From Hydrogenimonas urashimensis (GTDB lineage: Bacteria > Campylobacterota > Campylobacteria > Campylobacterales > Hydrogenimonadaceae): a stretch of 64,000 nucleotides of DNA. The stretch covers positions 1,476,001 through 1,540,000 of the forward strand of contig NZ_AP023212.1 in assembly GCF_016593255.1 (NCBI RefSeq). The letters run 5' to 3'. The translations under genes were made by a program, and so were the position numbers. Positions 18,569 through 27,236 of this stretch are shown here, in pieces (within the stretch, counting starts at the first letter, position 1; every line of letters begins with the position of its first letter). The notes beneath the pieces were generated by a model. The model saw only the letters and a list, made by a program, of their open reading frames with translations. It was not told where the DNA came from and did no database searches.

Positions 18569-19294
18569 ATGCGCTGCTACGCCCTCCAGTTGCCGACCGA
18601 TCCGTACGATTTTCGTGCCAACGTATCGCGGCTTTGCCGCGAGATCGAAGCCCTACCACCGCACTCCATCGTTGTCACACCGGAAGTCTATGTGACAGGT
18701 TATCCCTACGACAGGATGGAGGAGGCCGCAGGCATGGCCAAAGAGGCGCTGGCGGAGATCCTCCCGTACTCGGCGGAGAGAATCGTCACCTTGACACTCA
18801 TCGTCAAAGAGAATGACAACTTTTACAACCGCACCTATGTCCTGCACAACGGCAGAGTCGTCCATACCCAGGACAAGATAAGGCTTTTCCTGCTTGGCGA
18901 CGAAGACAAATATTTTGCCGCGGGCAGCGAAGAGAAGCTGGAGATTTTCGAAATCGAGGGCATAAAATTGGGCCTGATGGTCTGCTTCGAAGTCCGCTAT
19001 AGCGAATACTGGCTCAAACTCCGCGGCGCGGACATCATTCTTCTGCCTGCACGGTGGGGACTCCCGAGAAAAAAACATCTCGATATTCTGCCCCGGGCTC
19101 TCGCCATCTGCAACCAGTGCTACTGCGTCGTCGCCAACAGCGCCGATGAGGAGATGGCAAAGAGCAGTGCCGTCATCGACCCCAACGGGAAGTGTGTCAA
19201 AAACGACGATGCCTCCGTCATCGAAGGCACCCTCGATTTCAGACGCATCAGACTCATACGTCGCTATATCCGCATGGGGCTATTCAATGATTGA
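18569..19294 (+). CDS. Carbon-nitrogen hydrolase (nitrilase superfamily)
   Basis: 241 aa. The nitrilase triad is complete: Glu39 (TPEVY), Lys103 (QDKIRLF) and Cys139 (MVCFEVRY). Members hydrolyse amides or nitriles; the substrate is not evident. ATG 18569 is chosen over an in-frame TTG at 18548 that would overlap the nrdB stop. The end overlaps the pcm start by 8 bp, so the two are co-transcribed, possibly with nrdB. Confidence 0.88.
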   Translation: MRCYALQLPTDPYDFRANVSRLCREIEALPPHSIVVTPEVYVTGYPYDRMEEAAGMAKEALAEILPYSAERIVTLTLIVKENDNFYNRTYVLHNGRVVHTQDKIRLFLLGDEDKYFAAGSEEKLEIFEIEGIKLGLMVCFEVRYSEYWLKLRGADIILLPARWGLPRKKHLDILPRALAICNQCYCVVANSADEEMAKSSAVIDPNGKCVKNDDASVIEGTLDFRRIRLIRRYIRMGLFND

Positions 19295-19925
19295 CACCGC
19301 CAAACAGATCAAGCTTGAAAATTTCGCCGATGACATCGCCTCGGAAATCCCTTTGACACCCACCATTTACAAAGCCTTTACGGCCATCGACAGGGAGATG
19401 TTCGTCCCTGTCGGCTTCAGGCACTGGGCCTACCGCCTGGATGCCCTTCCCATCAAGGCGGATCAGTGGATAAGCTCACCGCTGACCGTGGCGAAGATGA
19501 CCGTCTATCTCGAACCCGACGGAGCGGACAATGTTCTTGAAATCGGCTGCGGCAGCGGTTACCAGGCCGCCATCCTCAGCCGGCTCTTCCGACGCGTCTT
19601 CACGATCGAACGGATCGAGGCCTTGCTCAAGGAGGCGAAAGAGCGCTTCAGGCAACTCGACATCCACAACATCCATACACGCCTGGACGACGGACAGCGC
19701 GGTTGGCGCCAATACGCCCCCTTCGACCGCATTCTCTTCTCCGCTTCGATTCGGGAAGTTCCCGATACACTTTTTAAACAGCTCGCGGAGGGGGGCATTC
19801 TCGTCGCCCCGATCGAAAGAGGCGGCGAGCAGATCATCACCCAGTTCAGAAAAGAGGGCGGCACCATTGCGGCCACGGCCAAAGAGAGCTGCCTCTTCGT
19901 TCCGGTGAAGTCAGGCATCGAGTAA
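19287..19925 (+). CDS. pcm: Protein-L-isoaspartate O-methyltransferase
   Basis: 212 aa SAM methyltransferase that repairs isoaspartyl residues in aged proteins. SAM motif EIGCGSGYQ (85-93), the DGQRGW loop and the C-terminal PCMT strands match the family. The substrate-binding segment reads WISSPLTVAKM where a SQPYIVA-like motif is common, a mild deviation. ATG 19287 overlaps the nitrilase stop. Confidence 0.9.
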   Translation: MIDTAKQIKLENFADDIASEIPLTPTIYKAFTAIDREMFVPVGFRHWAYRLDALPIKADQWISSPLTVAKMTVYLEPDGADNVLEIGCGSGYQAAILSRLFRRVFTIERIEALLKEAKERFRQLDIHNIHTRLDDGQRGWRQYAPFDRILFSASIREVPDTLFKQLAEGGILVAPIERGGEQIITQFRKEGGTIAATAKESCLFVPVKSGIE

Positions 19926-19980
19926 ACGCCACCTTGACAAAAAGAAGCGCGCAATGCGGGCCTTTGGCGCGACTTTTTGG

Positions 19981-19986
19981 TATAAT
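19981..19986 (+). promoter_or_regulatory. Predicted -10 element for the HTH coiled-coil gene
   Basis: TATAAT within TTTTTGGTATAATGC (extended TGG), 32 bp before the ATG at 20018. The same TTTTTGGTATAAT string precedes the tRNA-Pro gene at 20730. Confidence 0.5.
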
Positions 19987-20017
19987 GCATCAAATATGAC
20001 AATGATGGGACAAAACG

Positions 20018-20716
20018 ATGCAACAACTTGTCAAACCCTCCGAATATGCCAAAATGCACGGTCTCTCCAGGCAGAGTGTCTACGCCAAAATCAAACGCGG
20101 CACGCTTCCCTCGCGCAAGATCGATGGGCGGTACTATGTCATTGTGGCTTCGGACATTGAATCGGAGGTTGACAAGCCGACAATGGAGGAGAAGATCGAA
20201 CAGGTCTCCCTGATTGACGAATACCGAGAGATCGTGCGTGCCAAAGACGAAACCATCGAAGTCCTCAAAGCCGCTATCGAGGATCTCAAGGAAGCGAACG
20301 CCCAGATCACCCAGACCCTCCAGCAGGAGATCACACTGCTCAAGCAGGCTTTCCACGAAATGAAAGTGATCTATCAGCACAACTACCACCTCACCCATAG
20401 CGAGAGCGAACCGACTCCCAAAAGCGAGGAGGCCCACATCGAGGTCCGTCCCGAAGAGGAGAAAGCTCCCCGTGCGGAGAAACCCAAAGGGGAAAAAGAG
20501 AAAAAGAACAAAAAAAAGAACAAAAAAGAGAGCGAGGAGGAGTGCTGGATTCCTCTGGGCGACCTCATCCAGAGACAGAAATACAACTACAACAAAGCCA
20601 AACAGGTGGTCAAACGTTTCAAGAAAGCCTACAAGAAGGGAGACAGCCGCATCAAAAAACAAAACGGCATCTATTATATCTCCTGTTACGATTTTTACGA
20701 AGACATTTTGGAATAA
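20018..20716 (+). CDS. HTH-domain protein with coiled coil and Lys/Glu-rich linker
   Basis: 232 aa. Residues about 3-35 (PSEYAKMHGLSRQSVYAKIK) form an excisionase/MerR-like winged helix-turn-helix. A coiled coil follows (about 55-125), then a very charged linker (about 130-175, many K and E), and a second small domain (about 178-232, IPLGDLIQRQKYNYNKAKQV) that looks like another HTH. I recognise the general type from other Campylobacterota but not a named family. Probably DNA-binding, with the coiled coil giving a dimer. No neighbour explains its role. Confidence 0.7.
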   Translation: MQQLVKPSEYAKMHGLSRQSVYAKIKRGTLPSRKIDGRYYVIVASDIESEVDKPTMEEKIEQVSLIDEYREIVRAKDETIEVLKAAIEDLKEANAQITQTLQQEITLLKQAFHEMKVIYQHNYHLTHSESEPTPKSEEAHIEVRPEEEKAPRAEKPKGEKEKKNKKKNKKESEEECWIPLGDLIQRQKYNYNKAKQVVKRFKKAYKKGDSRIKKQNGIYYISCYDFYEDILE

Positions 20717-20729
20717 ACGAACTTTTTGG

Positions 20730-20735
20730 TATAAT
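20730..20735 (+). promoter_or_regulatory. Predicted -10 element for tRNA-Pro
   Basis: TATAAT preceded by TTTTTGG, 15 bp before the mature tRNA 5' end. Confidence 0.55.
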
Positions 20736-20750
20736 TCCCGTCTCCAATGT

Positions 20751-20828
20751 CGGGGTGTGGCGCAGCCTGGTTAGCGTGCTACCTTGGGGTGGTAGAGGCC
20801 GCGGGTTCGAATCCCGCCACTCCGACCA
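20751..20828 (+). tRNA. tRNA-Pro, anticodon GGG
   Basis: Full cloverleaf. The acceptor stem CGGGGTG pairs with CACTCCG; the anticodon stem CTACC/GGTAG closes a TTGGGGT loop (anticodon GGG, codon CCC and CCU); GGGTTCGAATCCC is the T arm; CCA is encoded. 78 nt including CCA. Proline identity also fits the C1-G72 start typical of bacterial tRNA-Pro. Confidence 0.95.
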
Positions 20829-20961
20829 TTGCTTCGACACTTTTTTCAAATTCGATACTCCAGAATTTCGATCATCACCGGATAAAAAAGAAGTCTTCCG
20901 CACATTCAGAGCGAACCCTCTTTTGTGCTTTCTTTTTTGAACGGACTTTTTGTGCCCTATT

Positions 20962-22434
20962 TTAGGCCTTTTGGCCGTTTTCATCCTCATCGGCGACGCG
21001 ACGCGTTTCAATCTCTTTGCGTGCCCGGGATATCAGCGTGGCGAGCGATTCGTTGTGGTGACGGATGGCGATGCCGATGCCCACCGTCACCTTTCCTATC
21101 CCATCGAACGTGTGGATGGCGATATATCTGCGGGCTTTGTCGGCGATGATGCGCGCCTGCTCCTCCGTGGCGTTGGCGATAAAAAGAAGGAATTCATCCC
21201 CTTCGTACCGGCAGAAAAGATCGTCCTGGCGGATATGGGAATCGATGATATGCGCGATCGTTTTCAGCACTTCGTCCCCCTTTTTTCGCCCGTAGGAGGT
21301 ATTGATCCCTTCGAGGTTGTCTATATCGATTAGAATAAGACCGTACCGCCTGCCTATATGTCCGAGGGCGACCATGCAGCCTTGTTTGTTGTAGATGCCT
21401 GTCAGAGGATCGATAATGGCCCGGCGCGCCCTGATACGGTAAAGCTGAAGCATCAAGATCAAAAGGACCGCGACAGAGACGGTGAGAATCACCGCCATCC
21501 GGGCCACCTGGAGATTCGAGCGCAAAGACTCTGCCGCATCGCCGCCTTCCTGCAGGATGATATGATAGCCGCCATGGCTTCCCTCAATCGTCTTCAGCGG
21601 CAGAAAGCTCACGATGATGCGGCCACCCGTTTTGGAAAGCAACGAAACGGAAAATTCCCGATAAGGCTTCAAGGATGCCGTAAAACCGGCATCACGAAGG
21701 ATCCGGGCGCCTTCCACCTCTGTTGATCTCATAACGAAAGCGTCGTCGATATGGCACTTGCGATACTCCCGAAGCCGCTCGCCATTGCCGCCCGCTTCGA
21801 TCCCTCTCTTCTCGAATACCAGAAAGTAGTGCGTTTTGCCGCCGTGCACCTTTTCAAGAATCCGCTTCATCGGGGCGAAAGCGAAAGAGAGTTCCGCAAT
21901 CCCGACAAAATCCTTTTTGTGAAAGATCGGATAGAGCCCCCTGTAAAGCCCCGACTCGAAGCCATGAAGGGGTTTGTGCTCCTGGACGATCATCGCGATC
22001 GACGTACGCTTTGCCAGCAGAGAATCGCCATATTTTTCCGGCGCATGCAGGCGCAGAAGGACCGTGCCGTCAGGCAGATAGAAATTGATATGTTTCAAAC
22101 CGTGCCGATGAAGCCTCTCGTAAATCGGTCCAAAGTGCTTGAGAAGTTTTTTGCGGACTGTCACGTTGTTCTCTTCGCCGCTGTAGAGGCTAACAAGCGA
22201 CGAAGCGGCATCACGGCCGAAAAGGATGGCGGCAATGGTATCTGTCGTATTTTTAAAAGATTCCAGCTCCACGGCCAGAAGCTCTTTTTCCCTCTTCAGG
22301 GTCTGCCGCGACATCTCCTCCAGCGCGTTTTTGGCGTAATAGTCGATCCCCATGTAGAGAAAGAGCCCGAGAATAATGATACCGGCGCACTTCAGCGCGG
22401 TCACGAGCCATTCGTTGTTTGTTTTTTGCATCAT
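20962..22434 (-). CDS. Membrane diguanylate cyclase with periplasmic sensor domain
   Basis: 490 aa. A transmembrane segment (about 12-30), a periplasmic Cache-like sensor of about 270 residues, a second transmembrane segment (about 320-340), then a GGDEF domain (about 350-480). The active-site motif is EGDEF (RYEGDEF), an allowed variant, and an inhibitory I-site RQDD sits five residues before it, so it is probably an active, product-inhibited cyclase. ATG 22434 (or 22431) follows an AGAGAG ribosome site. Last gene of a six-gene run beginning with the CZB gene. Confidence 0.88.
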   Translation of the reverse strand: MMQKTNNEWLVTALKCAGIIILGLFLYMGIDYYAKNALEEMSRQTLKREKELLAVELESFKNTTDTIAAILFGRDAASSLVSLYSGEENNVTVRKKLLKHFGPIYERLHRHGLKHINFYLPDGTVLLRLHAPEKYGDSLLAKRTSIAMIVQEHKPLHGFESGLYRGLYPIFHKKDFVGIAELSFAFAPMKRILEKVHGGKTHYFLVFEKRGIEAGGNGERLREYRKCHIDDAFVMRSTEVEGARILRDAGFTASLKPYREFSVSLLSKTGGRIIVSFLPLKTIEGSHGGYHIILQEGGDAAESLRSNLQVARMAVILTVSVAVLLILMLQLYRIRARRAIIDPLTGIYNKQGCMVALGHIGRRYGLILIDIDNLEGINTSYGRKKGDEVLKTIAHIIDSHIRQDDLFCRYEGDEFLLFIANATEEQARIIADKARRYIAIHTFDGIGKVTVGIGIAIRHHNESLATLISRARKEIETRRVADEDENGQKA

Positions 22435-22450
22435 CTTTCTCTCTGGTTTT

Positions 22451-23752
22451 TCATCGCTCTTCGGGACCGACCGCCAGCGCATAGAGGACCATCGCATCCT
22501 TTCTGCCGAGCCAATCTGCCACCTCGTCGTCGTAATAGGCGCCGATACCGCTGCACCCGAGCCCAAGATAGCCGGAAGCCAGATAGACCCTATGACCCAG
22601 CAGCCCGGCTTTCTGGCAGAGCGCGCGATAGTTGCACCCGCCCGAAAGAAGAAAAAACGTGATGGCGCTGTCGGCGACAAAACTCTGCTCAAGGCAGAGA
22701 TAGGCCGCTTTTTTTGCAAAATCACCTTCACGTATCAGCTTTTTGCCACTGTAGATACCTATCGGCATATCGGTGCTTCTATTGAGAACCGCATATATTT
22801 CGACAGGTTCGTCGCAATCCGAGGGAATCGGCTGTTCCAAAATCTCCGCAAGCATCTGAAACTGCGCCCTTGTCACACCTTTTCCCGCAGAAAAGGCACG
22901 CGCCGACCGCCTCTTTACGATCACCTCCCGCCACGCCTCTTTGTGAAAGGCGAATCTGGGAAATCCCGGCTCTTTTCTGCAGCCGTGCAGCGTCATCGTC
23001 TCCCTGTAGGCCCGTTCGATGAGGGGAGAGGCTTCAAACGCGCCCACCGGGTCGACCTGTTCGATACCGCTGTCGGGCACAACAGCCTCACCCTGCGTAT
23101 CCGGGACTGCCGCGATGGCCGAGGAGAGGAAAAATTCCCTCTCCCTGAAGCCGAAAAAGCGGTTCAATCCTTCCAGGTCGGCCGCATAGGTGATACGGTA
23201 GGCATGCTTGTAGAGATAGCTTCCCGCCTCGATGGCCCCCAGCAGGTGGCCGGCATCGAGCAGAGTGTAGCGAAAGGCCCGGTCTTTGTATTTCCAGGCC
23301 GAGCGGTACCAGGGAGAGCTGATGAAAAAGAGCAGGCCGCGCATCGGATGCCGCAGCCGCAAAAACGGCTCCAGTCCCTCGTCTTTCCCGATGGACCGCA
23401 AGAGCACCGCCGAGGAGGAACCGACCTCGAAATGGTAGATGCCATCCTTGAAACCTTCGACCCCGCGGGCCTGAAAATAGAGTTCGTTCGGGTAGAGCGC
23501 GCCGGCGCTGGGAACGGTGCGAAGGTAGTACTCGACACCGGGGTAGCTCTTCTTGGCCGTGATGCCACCGATGTGGTAGATGAAGATGTGGGCAGGGCAC
23601 TCTTTTTCGAGGCGGATACGAGGGTATCGGCGAGGATAGGACTTCATCGGCGAGGGTCGGTTTTCCCAATCAAGGCGATTGGGATGCTGGCGCACAGAGA
23701 GCCAGGAGTGCTTCGTCGATTCGTGATATTCACGGCCCAAACAGTTGTTCAT
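22451..23752 (-). CDS. SagB/ThcOx-type oxidoreductase (double nitroreductase domain)
   Basis: 433 aa from ATG 23752. Two nitroreductase-like halves are visible: an N-terminal half with HIGGITAK, VPSAGALYPNELY and LLDAGHLLGA, and a C-terminal half with KRRSARAFSAGKG, LRE-type FMN contacts and GLGCSGIGAYYDDEVADWLG. The PSAGALYPNELY motif is diagnostic for SagB-type dehydrogenases, FMN enzymes that oxidise azoline rings in some peptide pathways. No cyclodehydratase or precursor peptide lies nearby, so here it is probably a stand-alone oxidoreductase. The start lies 23 bp inside the DUF309 gene. Confidence 0.82.
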   Translation of the reverse strand: MNNCLGREYHESTKHSWLSVRQHPNRLDWENRPSPMKSYPRRYPRIRLEKECPAHIFIYHIGGITAKKSYPGVEYYLRTVPSAGALYPNELYFQARGVEGFKDGIYHFEVGSSSAVLLRSIGKDEGLEPFLRLRHPMRGLLFFISSPWYRSAWKYKDRAFRYTLLDAGHLLGAIEAGSYLYKHAYRITYAADLEGLNRFFGFREREFFLSSAIAAVPDTQGEAVVPDSGIEQVDPVGAFEASPLIERAYRETMTLHGCRKEPGFPRFAFHKEAWREVIVKRRSARAFSAGKGVTRAQFQMLAEILEQPIPSDCDEPVEIYAVLNRSTDMPIGIYSGKKLIREGDFAKKAAYLCLEQSFVADSAITFFLLSGGCNYRALCQKAGLLGHRVYLASGYLGLGCSGIGAYYDDEVADWLGRKDAMVLYALAVGPEER

Positions 23753-24050
23753 GCGTCTTTTCCAGGGTCCGTTCGATTTCTCGATAGAGCGCGACATGCC
23801 CGCTTTCGATTTCATTCAGCAAAGGACGGTATTTCAGGTAGACACTCCATGTTTTGCGGGCAGGCTCCATTCGGTTCCGTTTGGCCAATTCGAAAGCGAC
23901 CGATGCGTTGATAAAGCCTTTGATCAGCCTGATTTCGTCGTTTTTTTCGAAGCGTCGGGGAAACCAGACCTCCTCCAGCGCTTCATGCGCCTCATAATAC
24001 TCTCCTGCGCGGATCAGTCGAATGAAGCTTCTGCACGCCTCGCCCATCAT
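23730..24050 (-). CDS. DUF309 domain protein
   Basis: 106 aa helical protein. The family signature YYEAHEALEEVW is at residues 18-29, and LIKGFINASVAF follows. Function of DUF309 proteins is unknown. It begins 8 bp after the rhodanese-like gene and overlaps the SagB-type gene. Confidence 0.85.
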   Translation of the reverse strand: MMGEACRSFIRLIRAGEYYEAHEALEEVWFPRRFEKNDEIRLIKGFINASVAFELAKRNRMEPARKTWSVYLKYRPLLNEIESGHVALYREIERTLEKTHEQLFGP

Positions 24051-24057
24051 TTTCCCC

Positions 24058-24363
24058 TCAAACCCGCAGCGTTTTTCGCCAGTAACCGCGACCGCCCCGC
24101 AGGGAGATGCAGATTTTGTCGGGAAATTTCTTTCGAAACTCGGGCAATCGCTCTTTCGTCTCTTTGCCCGTATCGCAATAAAAGACCAGCACGGTCCCTT
24201 CCGGATAATCTTTTAGCTCGTAGGGATTGTAGAGCACCGTACCGGCCCCCTCGATCTCCTTGGCGATCGTATCGACCAGCAGCACTTTGCGTCCCCGGGC
24301 CTCCAACTCTTTTTTGGCCCGCAGAAACTCCTCCTGTGTCCATTCGTCCCTGAATTCGGCCAT
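24058..24363 (-). CDS. Small rhodanese-like protein
   Basis: 101 aa. Predicted rhodanese fold: a strand (KVLLVDT), then VLYNPYEL, then VLVFYCDTGKETK, where Cys sits in the sulphur-transfer loop, and finally GGRGYWRK, matching the GGxxxW end of rhodaneses. Probable sulphurtransferase or a non-catalytic relative. Located between yajQ (10-bp gap) and DUF309. Confidence 0.72.
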   Translation of the reverse strand: MAEFRDEWTQEEFLRAKKELEARGRKVLLVDTIAKEIEGAGTVLYNPYELKDYPEGTVLVFYCDTGKETKERLPEFRKKFPDKICISLRGGRGYWRKTLRV

Positions 24364-24373
24364 ATCCCGAAAC

Positions 24374-24871
24374 TCAGCGGTAATTTCCGAAATTGATGGG
24401 GAAATCGAGATCGAGCGATTTGAGGTGGGCCATCACCGCCTGAAGATCGTCCAGCGATTTCCCGCTGACGCGGATCTCGTCACCCTGGATAGCGGCCTGC
24501 ACCTTGAGTTTGAGCCCCTTGATCTCTTTGACGATACGTTTGGCGTCCTCTTTGGCGATGGCGTCGACGATGGCGAAAACCGCCCGCCGTGTGCCGCCGC
24601 TGGCATCTTCACGGCTCGTCTCTTTGAGCACTTTGGGGTCAAGCCCCCGCTTGATGATCTTGCCGATAAGAATATCGATCAACGCATCGAGTTTGTTGTC
24701 GCTGGAACTGGTCACTGTGATCGTCTTGGCCTTTTCATTCAGCGTTATCTCTTTGACCAGCCCCTTGAAATCGTATCTGTTTTCCGCCTCTTTCTGTGCC
24801 TGCTGAATCGCGTTTTTGATCTCCTGCATATCCGCTTTGGCCGATATGTCGAAACTGTGCTCTTTCGCCAT
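24374..24871 (-). CDS. yajQ: YajQ family nucleotide-binding protein (c-di-GMP effector in some bacteria)
   Basis: 165 aa, full family length. Conserved N-terminus (HSFDISAKADMQEIKNAI) and C-terminal SLDDLQAVMAHLK with DFPINFGNYR. YajQ/XC_3703 proteins bind c-di-GMP or nucleic acids in some species; a diguanylate cyclase in the same run is consistent with that role but does not prove it. Confidence 0.92.
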   Translation of the reverse strand: MAKEHSFDISAKADMQEIKNAIQQAQKEAENRYDFKGLVKEITLNEKAKTITVTSSSDNKLDALIDILIGKIIKRGLDPKVLKETSREDASGGTRRAVFAIVDAIAKEDAKRIVKEIKGLKLKVQAAIQGDEIRVSGKSLDDLQAVMAHLKSLDLDFPINFGNYR

Positions 24872-24873
24872 TT

Positions 24874-25347
24874 CTACTCCTTCGTCTCTCTCTTTATCTT
24901 TTCGTAATCGTCTTCCGGCCGCGACTTGGCACGCACCAGCAGAAGCTTCATGCGTTTGACCAGCTCTTCCGTCAGCTTTTTCAACTCTTCGTAATAGGCT
25001 TTCGCCCGGTCGAGATCCCCCTCTTCGAACCGCTTTTTCCCCAGCAGCTTCCCAAACAGGCCGCGTCCCTCTTTTTTGCGGGAGTAGATCTCGTATATCT
25101 TGCGGTTTTCATTATGCCAGAGTGTGTGGATTTTTTCAATCTCTTCGATCGTGGCGGTTCCGAAAAAGCGTTTGAGCCATGCCATGTTGTCGTAGAGCCA
25201 TCTTCCGAAAGCGCATCGCCTCTCGTTCAGGGCCGCCCCCTCTTTGTCCACCTGCATCCCGTAAGCCATGAGCCGGCTCGTTTTGAGCTGCTCCTCATGC
25301 GAGGTGATAGCCTTTTCTATCTCTTTGAGCGCTTCATCTTTTTTCAT
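24874..25347 (-). CDS. CZB (chemoreceptor zinc-binding) domain protein
   Basis: 157 aa. The CZB pattern is visible: His17 in TSHEEQL, RRCAFGRWLY with Cys, then HTLWHNENRKIYE with the two further His ligands. CZB domains bind zinc and sense hypochlorite or zinc, often tied to chemotaxis or cyclases. Here it is free-standing, followed by a positive Gly/Lys linker and a helical C-terminus (95-157). First gene of the yajQ-rhodanese-DUF309-SagB-cyclase run, separated by 168 bp of AT-rich DNA from the divergent PAS gene. Confidence 0.82.
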   Translation of the reverse strand: MKKDEALKEIEKAITSHEEQLKTSRLMAYGMQVDKEGAALNERRCAFGRWLYDNMAWLKRFFGTATIEEIEKIHTLWHNENRKIYEIYSRKKEGRGLFGKLLGKKRFEEGDLDRAKAYYEELKKLTEELVKRMKLLLVRAKSRPEDDYEKIKRETKE

Positions 25348-25515
25348 GCCGATGCTCCAATCCAGAACCCCTCTTTGGAATTTCCGTCTGCTTCCGCAAA
25401 AGATAAGTTCTATAGTCTATTGTAATATATTTTTCATTAAAGACGATATATAGAGTGCCCTGTTTACGGGGGTTCAAACCTATTTTTAACAATTTTGTTC
25501 ATAAGGTGTTAAGCG

Positions 25516-26079
25516 ATGAAAAGACCCGAACCTATCGACGAAGAGATCGTGCTCGATCCCAAGCGCTACATTGTCAGCAAAACCGACCCGAAAGGGATCA
25601 TCGAGTACGGCAACGACTACTTTGTCCAGATCTGCGGATACAAGGAGACGGAGCTGCTGGGGCAGCCCCACAGCATCATCCGCCATCCCGACATGCCCAA
25701 AATCGTCTTCAAGATGATGTGGGACCGGATCAAAAACCGGAAAAACATCTATGCGCTCGTCAAGAATCTTGCCAAAGACGGTCGCTACTACTGGGTCGTC
25801 ACCGAATTCGAGACCAAGGTGGATCCGTTGAGCGACGAGATCGTCGGGTATACCGCCTTTCGGAAAGCGGCCCCCAAAAAGGCTGTCAAAGCGATCGAAC
25901 CGATTTACGAAAAGCTGCTGGAAATCGAAGAGGCGGGCGGCATGGAAGCCTCCGAAAAGTACCTGCGGGGCTATCTGGAAGAGAGAGGAAAAACCTACGA
26001 CGAATTTATCGACGAACTGATCGGAAACAAAGGACTTTTCAAAACCTTTTTCAAAATGATGAAGCGGATGTTCGGATAA
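25516..26079 (+). CDS. Aer-like single PAS domain protein
   Basis: 187 aa. A PAS domain (about 20-125) with SIIRHPDMPKIVFKMMW and LAKDGRYYWVVTEFE, the signature of Aer-type redox-sensing PAS domains common in Campylobacterota. The C-terminal 60 residues are helical and lack a methyl-accepting signalling module, so output must come through a partner. Divergent from the CZB operon, suggesting related signalling. Confidence 0.85.
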   Translation: MKRPEPIDEEIVLDPKRYIVSKTDPKGIIEYGNDYFVQICGYKETELLGQPHSIIRHPDMPKIVFKMMWDRIKNRKNIYALVKNLAKDGRYYWVVTEFETKVDPLSDEIVGYTAFRKAAPKKAVKAIEPIYEKLLEIEEAGGMEASEKYLRGYLEERGKTYDEFIDELIGNKGLFKTFFKMMKRMFG

Positions 26080-26122
26080 AGCGGCGGCGAACCTTCGCCG
26101 CCGGCTTCGCAAGCGAGACGTT

Positions 26123-27030
26123 TTATTGCGGTTTGTGACAGAACCACCAGTCGAAGCACTCGTACTCTTTGACGCGCGTTTCGGCGGTTTCGCAGTCGGT
26201 CGCCGGCGGAATGATGACATGGTCGCCGATTAGTTCGTTGTCGGGCCAGTTGGCCGGCGTGGCGACGCCGTCGGCATCACTCTTCTGCAGCGCCTTGAGC
26301 GCGCGGACGATTTCGCCGATATTCCGTCCGATCTCCTGCGGATAGTAGAGAATGGTCCGCACCGTTCCTTCCGGATCGATGATGAAGACAGCCCGTACCG
26401 TATTGGTCCCTTTGGCCGGATGCAGCATGCCGATCTCGGCCGCCAGCGTGTCGGTGCCGGCGATGATCGGGAACTCGATCTGCACGTTAAGCTTCTCCTT
26501 GATCCACTCGACCCATTTGATATGGCTGAAGACCTGGTCGATGGAGAAGCCTACCAGCTCGGCACCCAGGGCGTCGAACTGCTCTTTGTGTTTCTGAAAC
26601 GACACGAATTCGGTCGTACATACCGGCGTGAAATCGGCCGGATGGCTGAACAGCACGACCCACTTTCCTTTATAACTGATGTTACGCAGTATACACCATC
26701 ATCCGTCCAACGAGAATACATGCAATGCGAGGCGAAAAGGTTCGAGCGTAGCCAAAGCTACATTCGGTTGTTTTCAACGAAGCAGTGCGTGCGTTCTCGT
26801 TGGACCCCGAAGGGGCGGTACCATCGCCGCACAATCTCCGTGTTGCGACGGCATCGGCGTAGCTTCAGCTACGCCTCACCGTGGCGCCTTGAGCTTGCAC
26901 GACGTTGATGCCGCGGATGGTGGTGTATACCGCGTAACATCAGTTTATAATCTTCGGGAAATTTCATCGGTCCATGGGTGGTCTGCACCTCGATGGACGG
27001 GAATTTCTCTCCAAGCAATGGCATACTCAT
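26123..27030 (-). pseudogene. 1-Cys (Prx6-type) peroxiredoxin gene split by an inserted element
   Basis: The 5' part (27030 to 26945, ribosome site AGGAGG) encodes MSMPLLGEKFPSIEVQ then PMKFPEDYK; the 3' part (26674 to 26123) resumes [21 protein letters not shown] with the peroxidatic Cys and continues to the end ([13 protein letters not shown]). Between them lies a 270-bp inverted-repeat element flanked by TTATA duplications. Removing the element and one TTATA restores an intact 210-codon frame (633 nt with stop). As it stands the frame is broken; a truncated product could start within LFSHPADF but would lack the N-terminal strand. Confidence 0.9.
26675..26944. mobile_element. 270-bp non-autonomous inverted-repeat element (copy A) inside the peroxiredoxin gene
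   Basis: Imperfect terminal inverted repeats of about 30 bp begin ACTGATGTTACGC; the two ends differ at a few positions. It is flanked by 5-bp duplications TTATA (26670-26674, 26945-26949). The interior is full of hairpins: CCAACGAGAA with TTCTCGTTGG, GTAGC/GCTAC, and GGCGTAGC/GCTACGCC. It has no transposase-length frame. Terminal bases match copies B-D nearby, but the interior is different, so it is a second type mobilised by the same kind of transposase. Confidence 0.88.
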
Positions 27031-27111
27031 GGCATTCCTCCTTTTTTGATATTCGTCCGATATTTTGTGGAATCTACTGCGATTGCTTTTTATTTCATTT
27101 CTGTTTTATTC

Positions 27112-27236
27112 TCTGATATTACGCAAACCATGAGCAAAGCCCATGGTTTGGCGGGGACTGGCCGTCCCCTGCACCCCCCTAAAGCTACGAAATCGGAGAT
27201 TTCGAGATGACGTTCCGCTTTTTGCGTAACGTCAGT
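27112..27236. mobile_element. 125-bp MITE-like element (copy B) at the 3' end of the HdeD-like gene
   Basis: Ends TCTGATATTACGC and GCGTAACGTCAGT; duplicated target TATTC at 27107-27111 and 27237-27241. Interior hairpins: ACCATG/CATGGT around AGCAAAGC, GGGGAC/GTCCCC, CGAAATC/GATTTCG. The terminal repeat supplies the TGA stop codon of the HdeD-like gene. Confidence 0.87.

Noticed and set aside
26679-27116. 145-codon plus-strand frame across the 270-bp element.
   Set aside because: It crosses the element boundary into the antisense of the peroxiredoxin gene, with no family match; not a transposase.
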